A stretch of DNA of 64,000 nucleotides, taken from the NCBI GenBank assembly GCA_930367215.1, contig OV884056.1, positions 87,059,285 through 87,123,284 of the forward strand, read 5' to 3'. The notes beneath the pieces were generated by a model. The model had not been told where the DNA came from. It ran no database searches and worked only from the letters and a program-made list of their open reading frames with translations. A program made the translations under genes and the position numbers. Positions within the stretch are counted from its first letter, which is position 1. Each line of letters begins with the position of its first letter. The stretch comes from Pollenia angustigena (taxonomy: Eukaryota; Arthropoda; Insecta; Diptera; Polleniidae). This document shows positions 33,541-43,467 of this stretch, one piece after another.

Positions 33541-34854
33541 AACAATAATGATAATTCATTAGATCTAAGGCAGACATTTTATTAGTAAAAAATAATAATA
33601 AACAGAACTCACATTGTTATAAAAGCTATTAAAATCTATTGCTGCTTTTATTTTTAAAAGGTTTTTTTTATCCACATATGTATGAAATGTTTTAATAAAT
33701 ATGTAAATAAATAAGTGTAAACAAATTTGAAAGCAAAAAATTTTTTATTTTTCAGCAAATCCAGTGGATTTTACTATTTTTTTTAATGTTAAAATTTTTT
33801 TTATAGTGTAAACATTTAATTTTTTGAGTGTCCCATTATTACAAAAAATGTTAATGATTATTATTTAAATCTAAAAATTACATTTTTAATTAATTAAAAG
33901 AAATAAAAAAACCATATTGCACGCTAAAGTAAAAAAAAATCTAAAGTTCCACTTTGCCCTTAAATTCCGCAATAACTACTCAACCGATTTTAATGAAATT
34001 TAAAGTGGATAAAGTTTAAGAATCTATCTGTCGAATTTCACTAAAATATCTCCTTCGATTCAAAAGTAACAGATTTTTGGCCAATGAAAAACGATTTTCA
34101 GCCACTGTGCGATGGTAGTTTGGCTTTAATTCCTGTACAAGTTGAATCTTGAAAGCTTTTAAGCCAAATCCTTTCGTAAAATCTTCCATAAAATGGAAGG
34201 ACACAACCCCAGTTGCTGAGAACGGCGACGAATTGATTGATTAGGATAATCGTCAATGCTTTCCTGTACAGCGGCTACAGCTTCTTCAGTGCGCACTATT
34301 CGGCGTCTCATAGATGCACATTATCAGCAACAGTAAATGTGGTCCGAAAACGATCTATTGTTCTTCGAATTAACCGCTCTGAAGGACGATTATGTACACC
34401 ATAAAATGGCACGATTATTTTGATTAAAACTTTTAACAATTTGCACGCGTTGCTCTGGTGTAAGTCGATTCTTAATGAAATTTCAAAGCAACCATCAGCT
34501 GTTAAATGGTTGCTGAAATAAAGCAGTAAAGCCAACTCAAAGTTGTGACCCTCTAAAAAAAAATGGCAAATTTTGCAAAACAAATTGTCAGAAAAATCGT
34601 CATGATTACATTAAGAACTAGAAACCACACACGTTTGACAAAGATCCATCAAGTCTGCCAAATATAAACAATTTTTAATATTTCTACAAACATGCATCAA
34701 ATGTTTGTCTTAACAGCAAACATCCCAATAAACAACACAAAAGATTTGTAAAAACGTAAAATTTTGACATGTTTGCCAAGCAATTTGTGAGGTTTATTTT
34801 GCCCTTAAGCCAGAGCACGGCAAAACTACTGAACCGTGCTATTAAGATTTTTGT

Positions 34855-34990
34855 ATGACGTGCTAAATTCCCAATTTTTCATATTTGATAAATACACTGA
34901 AATTTATTGTTGGGAGAAAGCTAGCTTCTATGCGCATTTTGCAAAGATTTTAGAAAAGCTAAAAATATTATACCGATAAAACTTTAAAGC
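34855..34990 (+). repeat. dispersed repeat R3
   Basis: The block GTATGACGTGCTAAATTCCC, then AATTTTTCATATTTGATAAA and ACTGAAATTTATTGTTG, is nearly identical to 54783-54848. It is also homologous to the minus strand of 39195-39335, which extends the match through GCGCAT and the CTTTTCTAAAATCTTTG block. Non-coding, class unknown. Confidence 0.65.
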
Positions 34991-35196
34991 GAATAAGAAT
35001 TATAATCACTAAAAGTCTTACTTGTAGCAATTTCTCTTTTGATCGCACAGCAACGTTCACTTATATCTTCAATCAAACCAATCTGTCTTGATTGAGCTTT
35101 CGCACAAGAGAGTTGTGTTATTGCTTGTTGCCGGATTCAATGTTTACACCATAGTAAAAGTATAAAAGTCTATTGGCAACACTTCATACATTGATT

Positions 35197-35570
35197 CCCT
35201 GCAAATAAAATTTGACCACCTGCTCCATTTTGATAAAATGGACTACTCCATGGACTGGTCCGATGTAATGCAAGCATGGACCATGCCATTGTTAAAAAGT
35301 GTTTGTAGTGAGACGACATGTCTTCGTTTTTTAACGACATGCTTTCGTTTTTAAACGACTTCAAAGCTAATCCTCTTGTGTATACCAAGGAGTAGTTTTA
35401 AAACTACTCCTTAGTAGTCCGACGGTAGGTTATATGGTCCTGCCCTAGGACATCGTAATGTTAAATAGACCATATTTTTTCCATACGTTTGGGTTACTTT
35501 TGGACTAGTCCTGGTCCCTTGTGGGCTACTCTTTACACGCGGTTTTGGACTGGTCCTATTATTTGTAGGG
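35197..35570 (+). mobile_element. MITE family R4, copy 1
   Basis: 374 bp with ends CCCTGCAAATAAAATTTGAC and, in reverse complement, CCCTACAAATAATAGGACCA. The interior is rich in short palindromes (AGTTTTAAAACT, ACTCCATGGACTGGTCC, GGGCTACTC). It matches copies at 47202 (opposite orientation) and 48772 (same orientation) over its whole length. The 70-codon antisense frames seen in copies 1 and 3 follow from the shared sequence and lack any known domain. Confidence 0.8.
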
Positions 35571-36781
35571 TTTTTATTTTCACTAATACTACAAAATTTT
35601 TTTAATGTCTTTGTTTCCGGGGTCTGATCTATTAGGATGTAAATTGGATTCAAGGCTAAAAAAGTGATAAAAATTTCTTAAATATATTCTTGATTTTTAT
35701 TCGTGATTTATGGAAAAGAAATTTTATTTCAGACCCTTTTTAAAAGATATTTCCGATCAAATATTTTATTTTTTAGAAACTTTTATTTAAAAGTCATTAA
35801 AATGGAATTCAACCCCCTTTTTTAAGGCGGATCCTATTACCGACTAGTGTCAAAAAGAATTAAGTCTAAAGAATAAATTTTATGTTTTCTCCTATACGTA
35901 CCCACTGTTTGAGAACCACTAACACACCAAATAAAAAAGCAAACGAAAAAAAATATATTATTTTCCACTGGGAACACTAAACACAATACACCACCCGATT
36001 TAATGAGTGGCCTGACTTGATTGCCTTCTTGACTGAAATGCCTTCGCCAGGCAATGCCTGTCTTTGCCTGTTGCTATTTGTGGTGTTTCGCGTTCGCTTT
36101 TTGCCACTCGGTATCACATCATGTGGTTGGTTGGCTGATTTCTTCCTCTTCGTTATACGATTTTCATATAAAGCAAGGAAGACCACAACTGGCCAGAGAA
36201 GGGCGAAGTGGGGAGGCAGCTTTGAAGTGTTAATTTTAGAGAAAAGAGAAATTTATATGCTGAACATTTTTGTTGTTGTTGTGAACTACATATATTGAAA
36301 TATGTGTAAAAAAAGCTCTTCCTTCTCTCAACGCTAAATTACCCCCACCCCAAACGAGTGGTGAAAAAAATTAAGACAAATAAATAAATGAAAACACACA
36401 ACAACAACGACAATTTAAATGAAATTCTATATACATACATATATACATACAAAAGACCACGATCCTCGCACGATCACTTGCTATAGCGATCGTAATTAAA
36501 CGAGTACAAAAACAGGCATCAGACACATAGAACTGATAAAAAACCATGAAAAAAAAAAAAAAAAACTGAAAATAAGTACAAGTAAAAAAGCAAAATTAAA
36601 AAAAAAAATAATAATAATAATAATAAAAACACTTTAAAATTCTTATTATTACGAATTTGTTTTTAACGTAGAAGAAGAATCAGAAAAAACTGGGTGGAAA
36701 ATAAAAGAGCATGACATAAATATGTGTTCGCCTGTGAGTTGTTGTTGGTAGTAGTTGTGTACTTACGTGAAAATAATTGAA
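35571..36781. other. stretch without recognised genes
   Basis: A GC-richer patch at 36030-36160 carries a 93-codon open frame (36017-36298), hydrophobic at the start, with no recognisable domain and no flanking gene. 36550-36625 holds A runs and an (AAT)n repeat. No exon can be supported. Confidence 0.45.
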
Positions 36782-37670
36782 ACAAGTAAGAAAGTTAAGT
36801 CGCTCAAGCCCGACGATATGATACCCTACACCACAGTATTTAAAAACAAATTATCGGGAGTTTACCCTTTTTGGAACCCATGGGGTAATCATGGGCCCAC
36901 CAGAACAAAATTATGTTTTGAGATTAAGATTCATGTAAAACATCTTTGTGCCGAATATTATTTTGTTATCTTCATTTACTATATCAGGGGACAAATTACT
37001 GCATTCGAAACTGATCGAAATTAAAATACAATTTAATTGGAAATTTCGATCGATATCGAATGCCCTAATTTGGCCTCAGATTTGTTTGCTTTTATGTTAT
37101 TTTAGGTAGGGTGTTATATCGGACATGTGGTAAATTTTGCACCTACCAGCACAACGTTTTGTCATGACATATATTTTTATGTCAACACCATCTTTTATAA
37201 GGAAGTTGTGATATTAAAAGGTATTTCTGATGCGGTATTTACATTGGAGCTGGAATTAAATATGAACCGATTCAGATAGAATTTGATAAGACAATTTAGA
37301 TTGCCATAAAATAAGTTTGGGCCAAATTTAATGCAAATAGCAACAAAAAAAGATGGTTTATGGACAAAAATACTCTATTCTGGAAAGAAGCGTGTATGGG
37401 GGGCTATTTGAAATTATAGACGAATAACCACTATTTTCTAAAGTCTTGGACTTTGTGAACCTTGTACTAAATTTCATAAAATTATCTTTTAAATTGCGAC
37501 GTCTACTTTGCGCACAAATTTTATATGGACAGCCAGCCAGCCGGACGGACATCGTTTGATCGATTCAAAAGCTGCTTCTAAGTCCATCGGTATACAAAAA
37601 TAGAGATCTAGGATCAATTTTATTAGTTTTACAAACTTAAGCACAAACGCAAAATACACCAGCGGTAACT
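36782..37670 (+). repeat. dispersed repeat R2, longest copy
   Basis: It starts AACAAGTAAGAAAGTTAAGT with the CCCGACGATATGATACCC and TACACCACAGTATTT blocks. It later holds ATGGGCCCACCAGAACAAAA, an ATCGATATCGAATGCCC block and, near the 3' end, CCAGCCAGCCGGACGGACAT followed by GATCGATTCAAAAGC. About 890 bp. Copies or fragments at 2466 and 56796. Non-coding; class unassigned. Confidence 0.7.
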
Positions 37671-37682
37671 AGAATGAGTAAC

Positions 37683-38130
37683 GAGGCCTTATATGTATAA
37701 GGCCTTATTTAGCAGACGGAAGCCCTCCTCGCCGCATTCCATACTTAATTATTTTTTACACAGGTTGTCATTGGGCGCAAGCCCTTCCACCCTTCCTTTA
37801 ATAACAACTTCGATCCCTTGCCAAAGAAGGGAGTTAGGAAGGTCACTAAAAATAAAAAATAAATAAAAATGAATAACTTCCTTTCGCCCTTCTTAAAGAA
37901 GGGATTGGCGAATAAGTACTGAATATTTGGGAAGGACTTTCAAAAAGAAATTTATACCTTCTAGAAGTCATACTTCTGAAGGCAGGATACCATACGAAGC
38001 GAATCTTTATGAAAGGAGTAAAATTACATATATATAAACCTTCAAAAAGGCCCGCTACTTTTGGTCCCTCCAATATTTACCGCTGGAACCTTATCCACTA
38101 TTGTGTAGGTATAAAAAATACCTATGGAAA
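37683..38130 (+). repeat. dispersed repeat R5, copy 1
   Basis: It opens with the palindrome AAGGCCTTATATGTATAAGG and contains CATTCCATACTTAATT, ACAGGTTGTCATTG and several CCCTTC/GAAGGG inverted motifs (37790, 37835, 37885). The order CATTCCATA, TTTTTTxCACAxGTTGTCATTG is shared with 41428-41460. Class unknown. Confidence 0.5.
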
Positions 38131-38146
38131 TTCTACGATTTAACTT

Positions 38147-38911
38147 TTAAATGGCTGTGCTGAATCTTTTATACCCTCTACCGAGAGTTAGAATATTAAA
38201 GGAGTGCACATTTTATGGTCAATAAAGATCAATATAAAAAAAAGTTTAACTGTGTAGTTTATAGTCTTATGAAATTTTATAGCAGAACAAATTTTACTAC
38301 TATGTATAACTTTATATAACTTAACCTCCTAAATTCGGGATTGGAAACTTATATAATTGTGCAATTTGTTTCCATTTTTTTGAATTTAGTTCATTTTGTT
38401 TTGGGGGCTTTTTCATATTTTTGGGGATTTATTTAATTTAAAAATTGGGGTTTTTGATGACTTTGTTCATTTTTGTTTTGGGCACATTGTGGAGCGTATG
38501 GTTAATTATTGACTCATCATCACGATACTTAGTAGTATTAGTTCTATTCATATCTGGCAAGTGAATATGTGCAAAATCTTCCGCCAATCCGTGCATTATG
38601 TTAGTTTGTGTAACAACATAATCAAGTTTTTAGGGAGACTGTTTCAAATTTGTGTTCATAGCTCTTTTCTCCAGAACCGATTGTAATAGATTTCAATCCT
38701 AAACTGCTTATGAGAACTAGAAAGAGTTCTACACAAATACTGTTCTTTTCATTATAGTCGTTTGAAAGTGAACGTGATTTCAACAGACGGACAGAGAGAA
38801 GGACATAACTTAATCGACTTAGAATTTCTCAAGGACCCAAAATATTTAAAATTTTTGGGGTAGAGGAATATTAAAAAATTTTATGAAAAACTAAGTGGAG
38901 GGTAAAAAAAA
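38147..38911 (+). repeat. dispersed repeat R1, copy C (internally shortened)
   Basis: The 5' block GGCTGTGCTGAATCTTTTAT and ACCCTCTACCGAGAGTTAGA are present. The 3' part has ACAGACGGACAGAGAGAAGG, TCGACTTAGAATTTCTCAAG and GTGGAGGGTAAAAAAA. Much of the repetitive middle seen in copy B is missing. Confidence 0.7.
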
Positions 38912-39194
38912 TGGACAGAACGGTTCAAAGTATTTTGATCGGAATAGGCCAAAAAAGCACCACAAGGCAGTGAAACATTCAAAAGTGCCACAAAATGGCC
39001 CAATTGTGCCACATTTTGCATCACTGGTGGGAACAACTGACAAACGAAATAAAGCACTGTGGTCGGGATTGTAAGAAAAGATAAACTTACTGTTTATTGT
39101 TGTTGTTTTTGTTAAAGCTTTGATATTGTTACAAGTCAAACTGGGGCTTATAATTCTTATTCCCTTAACAGTTTTATTTGTTTAATATCTTTAG

Positions 39195-39335
39195 TTTTTC
39201 TAAAATCTTTGGATGAAGTTTCCTGACGATCTGGCCTAAGCAACCAGTGAAATGCGCATAGGAATAGCTTATCCCATCAGCAATAAACTACAGTTTGTCA
39301 ATAGTATGAAATGGGAATTTAGCACATTATAACGT
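39195..39335 (-). repeat. dispersed repeat R3, minus strand
   Basis: The minus strand carries the R3 blocks (GTGCTAAATTCCCATTTCAT, GTTTATTGCTGATGGGATA, CCAAAGATTTTAGAAAA). More diverged than the copies at 34855 and 54783. Confidence 0.5.
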
Positions 39336-39829
39336 AACCTTGTTAATTAATTTTTGAATCCCAAGAAAAACTTTGAGCACTGCCTGATTTGTTTTATATG
39401 AGACTTTCGAACAAATTGAGCAAAGTTAATGACAAAGTGGATCTTGCAAATCGTGTCGGTTTGAAAATCAATAACTAAAAACAAGTGCGATGCATATCAA
39501 GAACGCCTCTGATAACAATATCAAAATACAAAATCAAACAATTGGGCTTGTAACATATTTTGCTATCTGGGATCCATGATGTCGACTGATGGTTGTGTCG
39601 AGTAAGATGGGTCGAATAGACTAAAAAAGCCAGAGCTGCATTGGGAAGTTTAGGCAAAACATGGAGGTCTCCACAGATTTCACAACACACAAAAATAAGA
39701 ATTTTTAATGCTTGTGTGAAGTCTGCACTCCTTTACGGAAGCGAAAGCTGGCTGATGTCATATAACATACTGGAAGTATTCATTGATAAATAAATGCCTG
39801 CGAATATTAAGAGGTGTTTTTTTTAGGAA

Positions 39830-40990
39830 TAAAACTTAAAAAAAAACGAAAAAAATTCAATGAAATGAAATTTTGGCTAAGCGACTGCCTCTGAACGAAA
39901 TCCTTTCGGTCCGTTTTTGTGTCACTTTTTCGAGTATACCTGGTTTTATTTCGTCAACATTGCGTCAAATGTTGTCTTCTAATTGATCAATCGTTGGTGG
40001 TTTTATAATTAAGTTTTTTTTAAATTAGAATATAACAGAGTAGTCCAAAGGTGTCAAATCACACGAACGAGGTGACCAATTCACTAATCCATTTCTTGAG
40101 ATAATTCGGCCACTACACGGAGTGATGGTTTAACGAGCTGTATGGCATGTTGCGCCATCTTGTTGGAACCTCCAAATGATTTGCAATGAGGAATAAAAAA
40201 AAATTACGAATCATTTGCCTGTAGCATTCGCCATTTTCGGTAATGATAGCATCAGCTTCGGGTTTAAAGACAAATGGGCCGATGACGAATTCGTCTTGTA
40301 AACCGCTCTAACCAGATTTTATTTTGGGATGCAATAGAGTCTCCTGAGAATTTTGCTCTCTCTAAAAACTACAATTCAGCTTGTTTACATACCCGTTAAG
40401 ACAGAAATGAGCCTAATCGCTGAAGACGAGTGCCCCAGTAGGCTAGCTAGTAGTGAGCTAGTCTATCAACCCCGGGGTCGCGGGTTCGATTCCCGCCAGA
40501 GACTCTGGTTTCTTTCCTGCAGACAAGCGTAAAGCATCGACGGGATTAGCATAGGGAATTAAAAAAAAAATAAAAAATCTGGTCCAACTTCCAGTTGATT
40601 CTCAGTCTATTCACCGAACACACGATGCAATTGATGATCCGCTGGCTGTTATTCTTGCACCAGTTGGATCTTATAAGGATGTAGTTGCTGAGAACAGCGT
40701 CGGATCGATAAATTCGAGTCCTCTGTCACACTCACATTTACAACGGCATTGGCTTCTTCTGTACGCAAGGTACGAGCTTGATTTTGATGAACATTACCCT
40801 AAACCGTAAATGTGGTAATGAATTGATCTATAGTATTGCGTATTAGCTTCTCTGACGACGATTATGCGCACCGTAAACTTGACGAAGTGCCTTATAAGTT
40901 TGGCGAACAGAGTGCGAATTTTGGAAATAACTTTCCACAATTTGTAAATGTTGCTCTGTTGTAACCCCCGTATCCAAAAACGATTATTGA
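39830..40990 (-). mobile_element. nearly full-length mariner-like transposase pseudogene
   Basis: On the minus strand the order runs from the N-terminal HTH region (40700-40980, including the V-R-T-E-E-A-N-A-V-V segment near 40760) through the pre-catalytic L-V-Q region (~40660). It continues through the N-K-Q-x-C-(S/F) block (40350-40420), F-Q-Q-D-G-A-T-C-H (40140-40170) and the D-Y-x-L-I-x-x region (40010-40060). Many stops and frameshifts. A SINE interrupts it at 40431-40577. Same DUF4817-type family as the other remnants here. Confidence 0.75.
40431..40577 (+). mobile_element. tRNA-derived SINE, fullest copy
   Basis: 147 bp. The tRNA-like head begins TGCCCCAGTAGGCTAGCTAG, has box B GGTTCGATTCCC at ~40487, and then AGAGACTCTGGTTTCTTTCC. 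The body has CTGCAGACAAGCG and GGGATTAGCATAGGGAATT, and the A-rich tail is 40561-40577. Pol III-type internal promoter boxes plus an A tail define a SINE. It lies inside the mariner-like pseudogene at 39830-40990, so it is younger than that insertion. Copies or parts are at 7458, 20387, 28851 and 56964. Confidence 0.88.
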
Positions 40991-41249
40991 ATTTAACGTT
41001 TATAAAGGATCATTTTCATAGAAAATTTGTTCTTTGAACCTTTATTATATTTAAAATTTTTTTATGAATATTGGCATAAGTCTTTGTATGGTGATTTGCC
41101 AAAGTATACTGAAAAAACGACGAGCACATTTCATAAGTATGACAAATGGTTTTACAGTTATCCTTATTGGAGTCTCTTTAGGTCGAAAAAACACCCTTTT
41201 AGTAGAATCGTTTGGCCTTATACAGTGTCAAACTTAGTGTTGTTGAGAA

Positions 41250-42190
41250 AATGAAATAAGGAGCCAAAAACCAGGAAATGGAGATGGATATATCTTGCAT
41301 TGCGCTAACCAAGATCCCAGCGGGAAAAAGAAGGAGTACCGATGCCTTCTATAAGGAATTTGGATGCCCTTTAGAAGGCCTCTGTACTCCTTCTTTTGGA
41401 TGAACAAGACCTGCTCTCTCCATTCCATAGTTATATCTTTTTTGCACACGTTGTCATTGCGGGGTAGGCCTTACACTCTCGCTTCTTCCGCAGTTACATA
41501 AGAATATTGACTTGATTAAAAAAAAATAATTATTTTGCTATGGCAAAAAAAAAAAACAAAAAATGTTGCTCCTTCTCTTCTCCCTTCTCATAGAAGAGGA
41601 TGTGGAATATGTATCTTATCTTTTATATGAAAGAGCCTAGGCCTACTATGAGGCATCCTTTAGCAGTTAGATAAGAATGGTTAATTGATTCAAAGCAAAA
41701 ATGTTTAAAAAAGCCTTTAATAAGGCCTGAAGTAAGTTGGCATGGGATGTAGTATCACAGTCCTGGAATGGAGTTCTCAAGGTAGCCGTCGTCGAGGACT
41801 CCCAGTAAATACCTGAAGAAGAATGGTACTGAATGAACTACGCAAACACAACTTAACATTAAACGAAAAAATACATATCGCTCCTTAAATGCAACATAGT
41901 CATATCTCAAAAAAGTCAAACTTGGCAAAATGCGATTAAAGTTTTACAAATTTTCCTTTATTTACAGATTTAATAAAATATATTTTGCTGTAACTTTGTT
42001 TCAGTTTGAAATATAATACTGATGTTTTCTTTTACATATAAAAAAGTTATAAAGGAATACTTGTGCTTAAGTAACTTAAAATTTTAGATTTTTTTGAGAT
42101 ATGACTATGTTGCAATAAAGGAGCAATATAATCTCTTACAGAAGCCCTATGTTCTCCATAGTGGAATGAATAAAGGGTTTATAAAAAAAA
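41250..42190 (+). repeat. dispersed repeat R5, copy 2, with a 26-bp hairpin
   Basis: 41326-41351 (AAAAGAAGGAGTACCGATGC and six more) pairs with 41372-41397 in a hairpin with 23 of 26 matches. Further on, CATTCCATAGTTATA and CACACGTTGTCATTG match the copy at 37683. The end GTGGAATGAATAAAGGGTTT (42161) also appears as GTGGAATGAATAAAGGATTT at 13818, marking a third fragment. A foldback MITE (41880-42124) sits inside. Confidence 0.5.
41880..42124. mobile_element. foldback MITE (GCTCCTTAAATGCAACATAG ends)
   Basis: The left arm starts GCTCCTTAAATGCAACATAG and continues TCATATCTCAAAAAAGTC. The right arm in reverse complement is GCTCCTTTATTGCAACATAG and continues TCATATCTCAAAAAAATC. About 38 bp of high identity flank a 165-bp AT-rich core. 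The duplication is not obvious. Confidence 0.75.
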
Positions 42191-43467
42191 ATTTCAAACT
42201 TTTTTCAATTTGGTTGTGCGATGACTACAAACTTTTTCCAAATTGATTCAAAATTTTCTTTAAAATAAGTCATTTTATATGTAAGAATATTTAAGGCATA
42301 TGAGTATACAATAAATATTCAATTCCTTAAATTCCCAATACAGACAAAATAGCACTAAAAAATAAACCGAAAAATAATTACATACATATATACATAAGTA
42401 TGTATGTCTGTATATTCATATATTATCGATTTATAAACTATTTTTGGTGGCCCTGCTTAGAGAAACAAAAATTCACCACACAGAAGAGGATCGTTTCATT
42501 TACTTATGAGGATTGAGGAATTCGCAGCAATTTGAGGGGGAGGTTGGGGGGTTATACATTTAAATTTAATGTTAACTGCATGTGTTGTTTGGTTCATTTT
42601 TAGATTTTTTGTTGAGAAATTCGTTGTTGCTGTGATTCGATTCGAAAATATTTTATCAAGCACTTTCAAGGAGGAGGATGTTGTACAGAAAAATTTCAAA
42701 ACAACAAACACACACACACAGATACGATTTCTAATCATTTCAGCTGAAAATAAAGTTTATTTTTAAAATATTTTTTGTTTTCATTATGTGGGTGGATTTA
42801 ATTTTGTAGTATTTCTAAATGTTTAGAAACGAATGTTTAACATCATCATGATGATCATCATTATCATGATGCATTTAAAATTAACAAGTAGGGAAAACGA
42901 AATAAGAAAACGAATGTAGGTCATACATGATATTTTGGTTTCCTAAGGATTTTCTTTATTTCAATTAATTTGTATTGAAATATAAGATGGTGGCAACACT
43001 CCTAGAAAAACAACAGGGTTTCTTGTTTCTGCTTTTCGCTCATGTAGTGTCAAAACAAGAATTTAGAAAAAAAAACATATTAAAACTTATTTTTTTAAAT
43101 TTTCACACAATAATTTATGGTCTATACTTTTTAAGTTTTTAAATAAAAAAAATTTATGCGGCGAATTTAACTACGCCCAGTTATAACTTTCAAAAACATA
43201 TTGTTAACTGGAAGCTAATTAGTTTTGCGGCCAATTTCACCAAGTTCAGTAATAATTAACTATCAGTTATAGCTGTCAAAACATATTAGTAACTGGAAGT
43301 CTAAGTTTTAACTGAACTTGGGGTTTTAACTGGACGATAAACAAACATTTCTTCAAACTTATGGCAATTAATTTCGGTTTAAAATATGTTTACACCAGCA
43401 AATCTTTAAATCACTAAACATATAAACCATTTCTAAACGCATAAATTTAGGCGTTGAAACTACCTAA
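42191..43467. other. stretch without recognised genes
   Basis: Contains a short ACACAC run (42707-42720), a TCATCATGATGATCATCATT palindrome at ~42844, and two AAC(T)GGAAGTCTAA-type segments near 43205 and 43290 that look like an old direct repeat. No coding motif. Confidence 0.45.

Larger units (their letters stand above)
31964..34109. mobile_element. Transib-type element with RSS-like termini and 5-bp duplication
   Basis: Both ends begin CACAGTG, followed by a 23-nt spacer (left 31971-31993, right 34080-34102, 20 of 23 identical). Next comes an A-rich nonamer-like block (left CAAAAGTCC, right CAAAAATCT). CGATG is duplicated at 31959-31963 and 34110-34114. A CAC(A/T)(A/G)TG heptamer, ~23-bp spacer, AAAAATC-type nonamer and 5-bp GC-containing duplication is the published signature of Transib elements, the relatives of the RAG1 recombinase. 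The interior contains a 199-bp tandem duplication (32336-32690) and a decayed coding stretch near the right end (33158-33540). It inserted into the mariner-like pseudogene at 31270-34620. Confidence 0.85.
31270..34620 (-). mobile_element. mariner-like transposase pseudogene split by a Transib-type element
   Basis: N-terminal half at 34115-34620, with RPSERLIRRTIDRF (HTH linker region) and IQLVQELKPNYH. C-terminal half at 31270-31958, with the NGNVNKQNCRIWSEENPQAF block, FQQDGAACHTAGATIDLL, SCDFTPLDYFLSGYVKS, VYVDKPQTI and a terminal RGHMAEVIFK. The catalytic aspartates at D-(E)-A-H-F-W, QQDGA and TPLDYF are still readable. However, the codon after the first D is a stop, and frames shift several times. 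The 2146 bp between the halves is an insertion with a CGATG duplication (see 31964). DNA cut-and-paste transposon, DUF4817/IS630-Tc1-mariner type. Confidence 0.85.

Noticed and set aside
35170..35388. Minus-strand frame conserved in two R4 copies (also 48769-48963)
   Set aside because: Conservation is explained by the two MITE copies being nearly identical at the DNA level; the third copy does not keep it and the sequence is palindrome-rich.
36017..36298. 93-codon frame with a hydrophobic start in a GC-richer patch
   Set aside because: No recognisable domain and no supporting splice or promoter context; an opposing frame overlaps it. Reported only as an unassigned patch.
38960..39025. CAGTGAAAC ... 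GCATCACTG pair resembling a tiny hAT element
   Set aside because: Flanking octamers do not match and the inverted ends agree over only a few bases.
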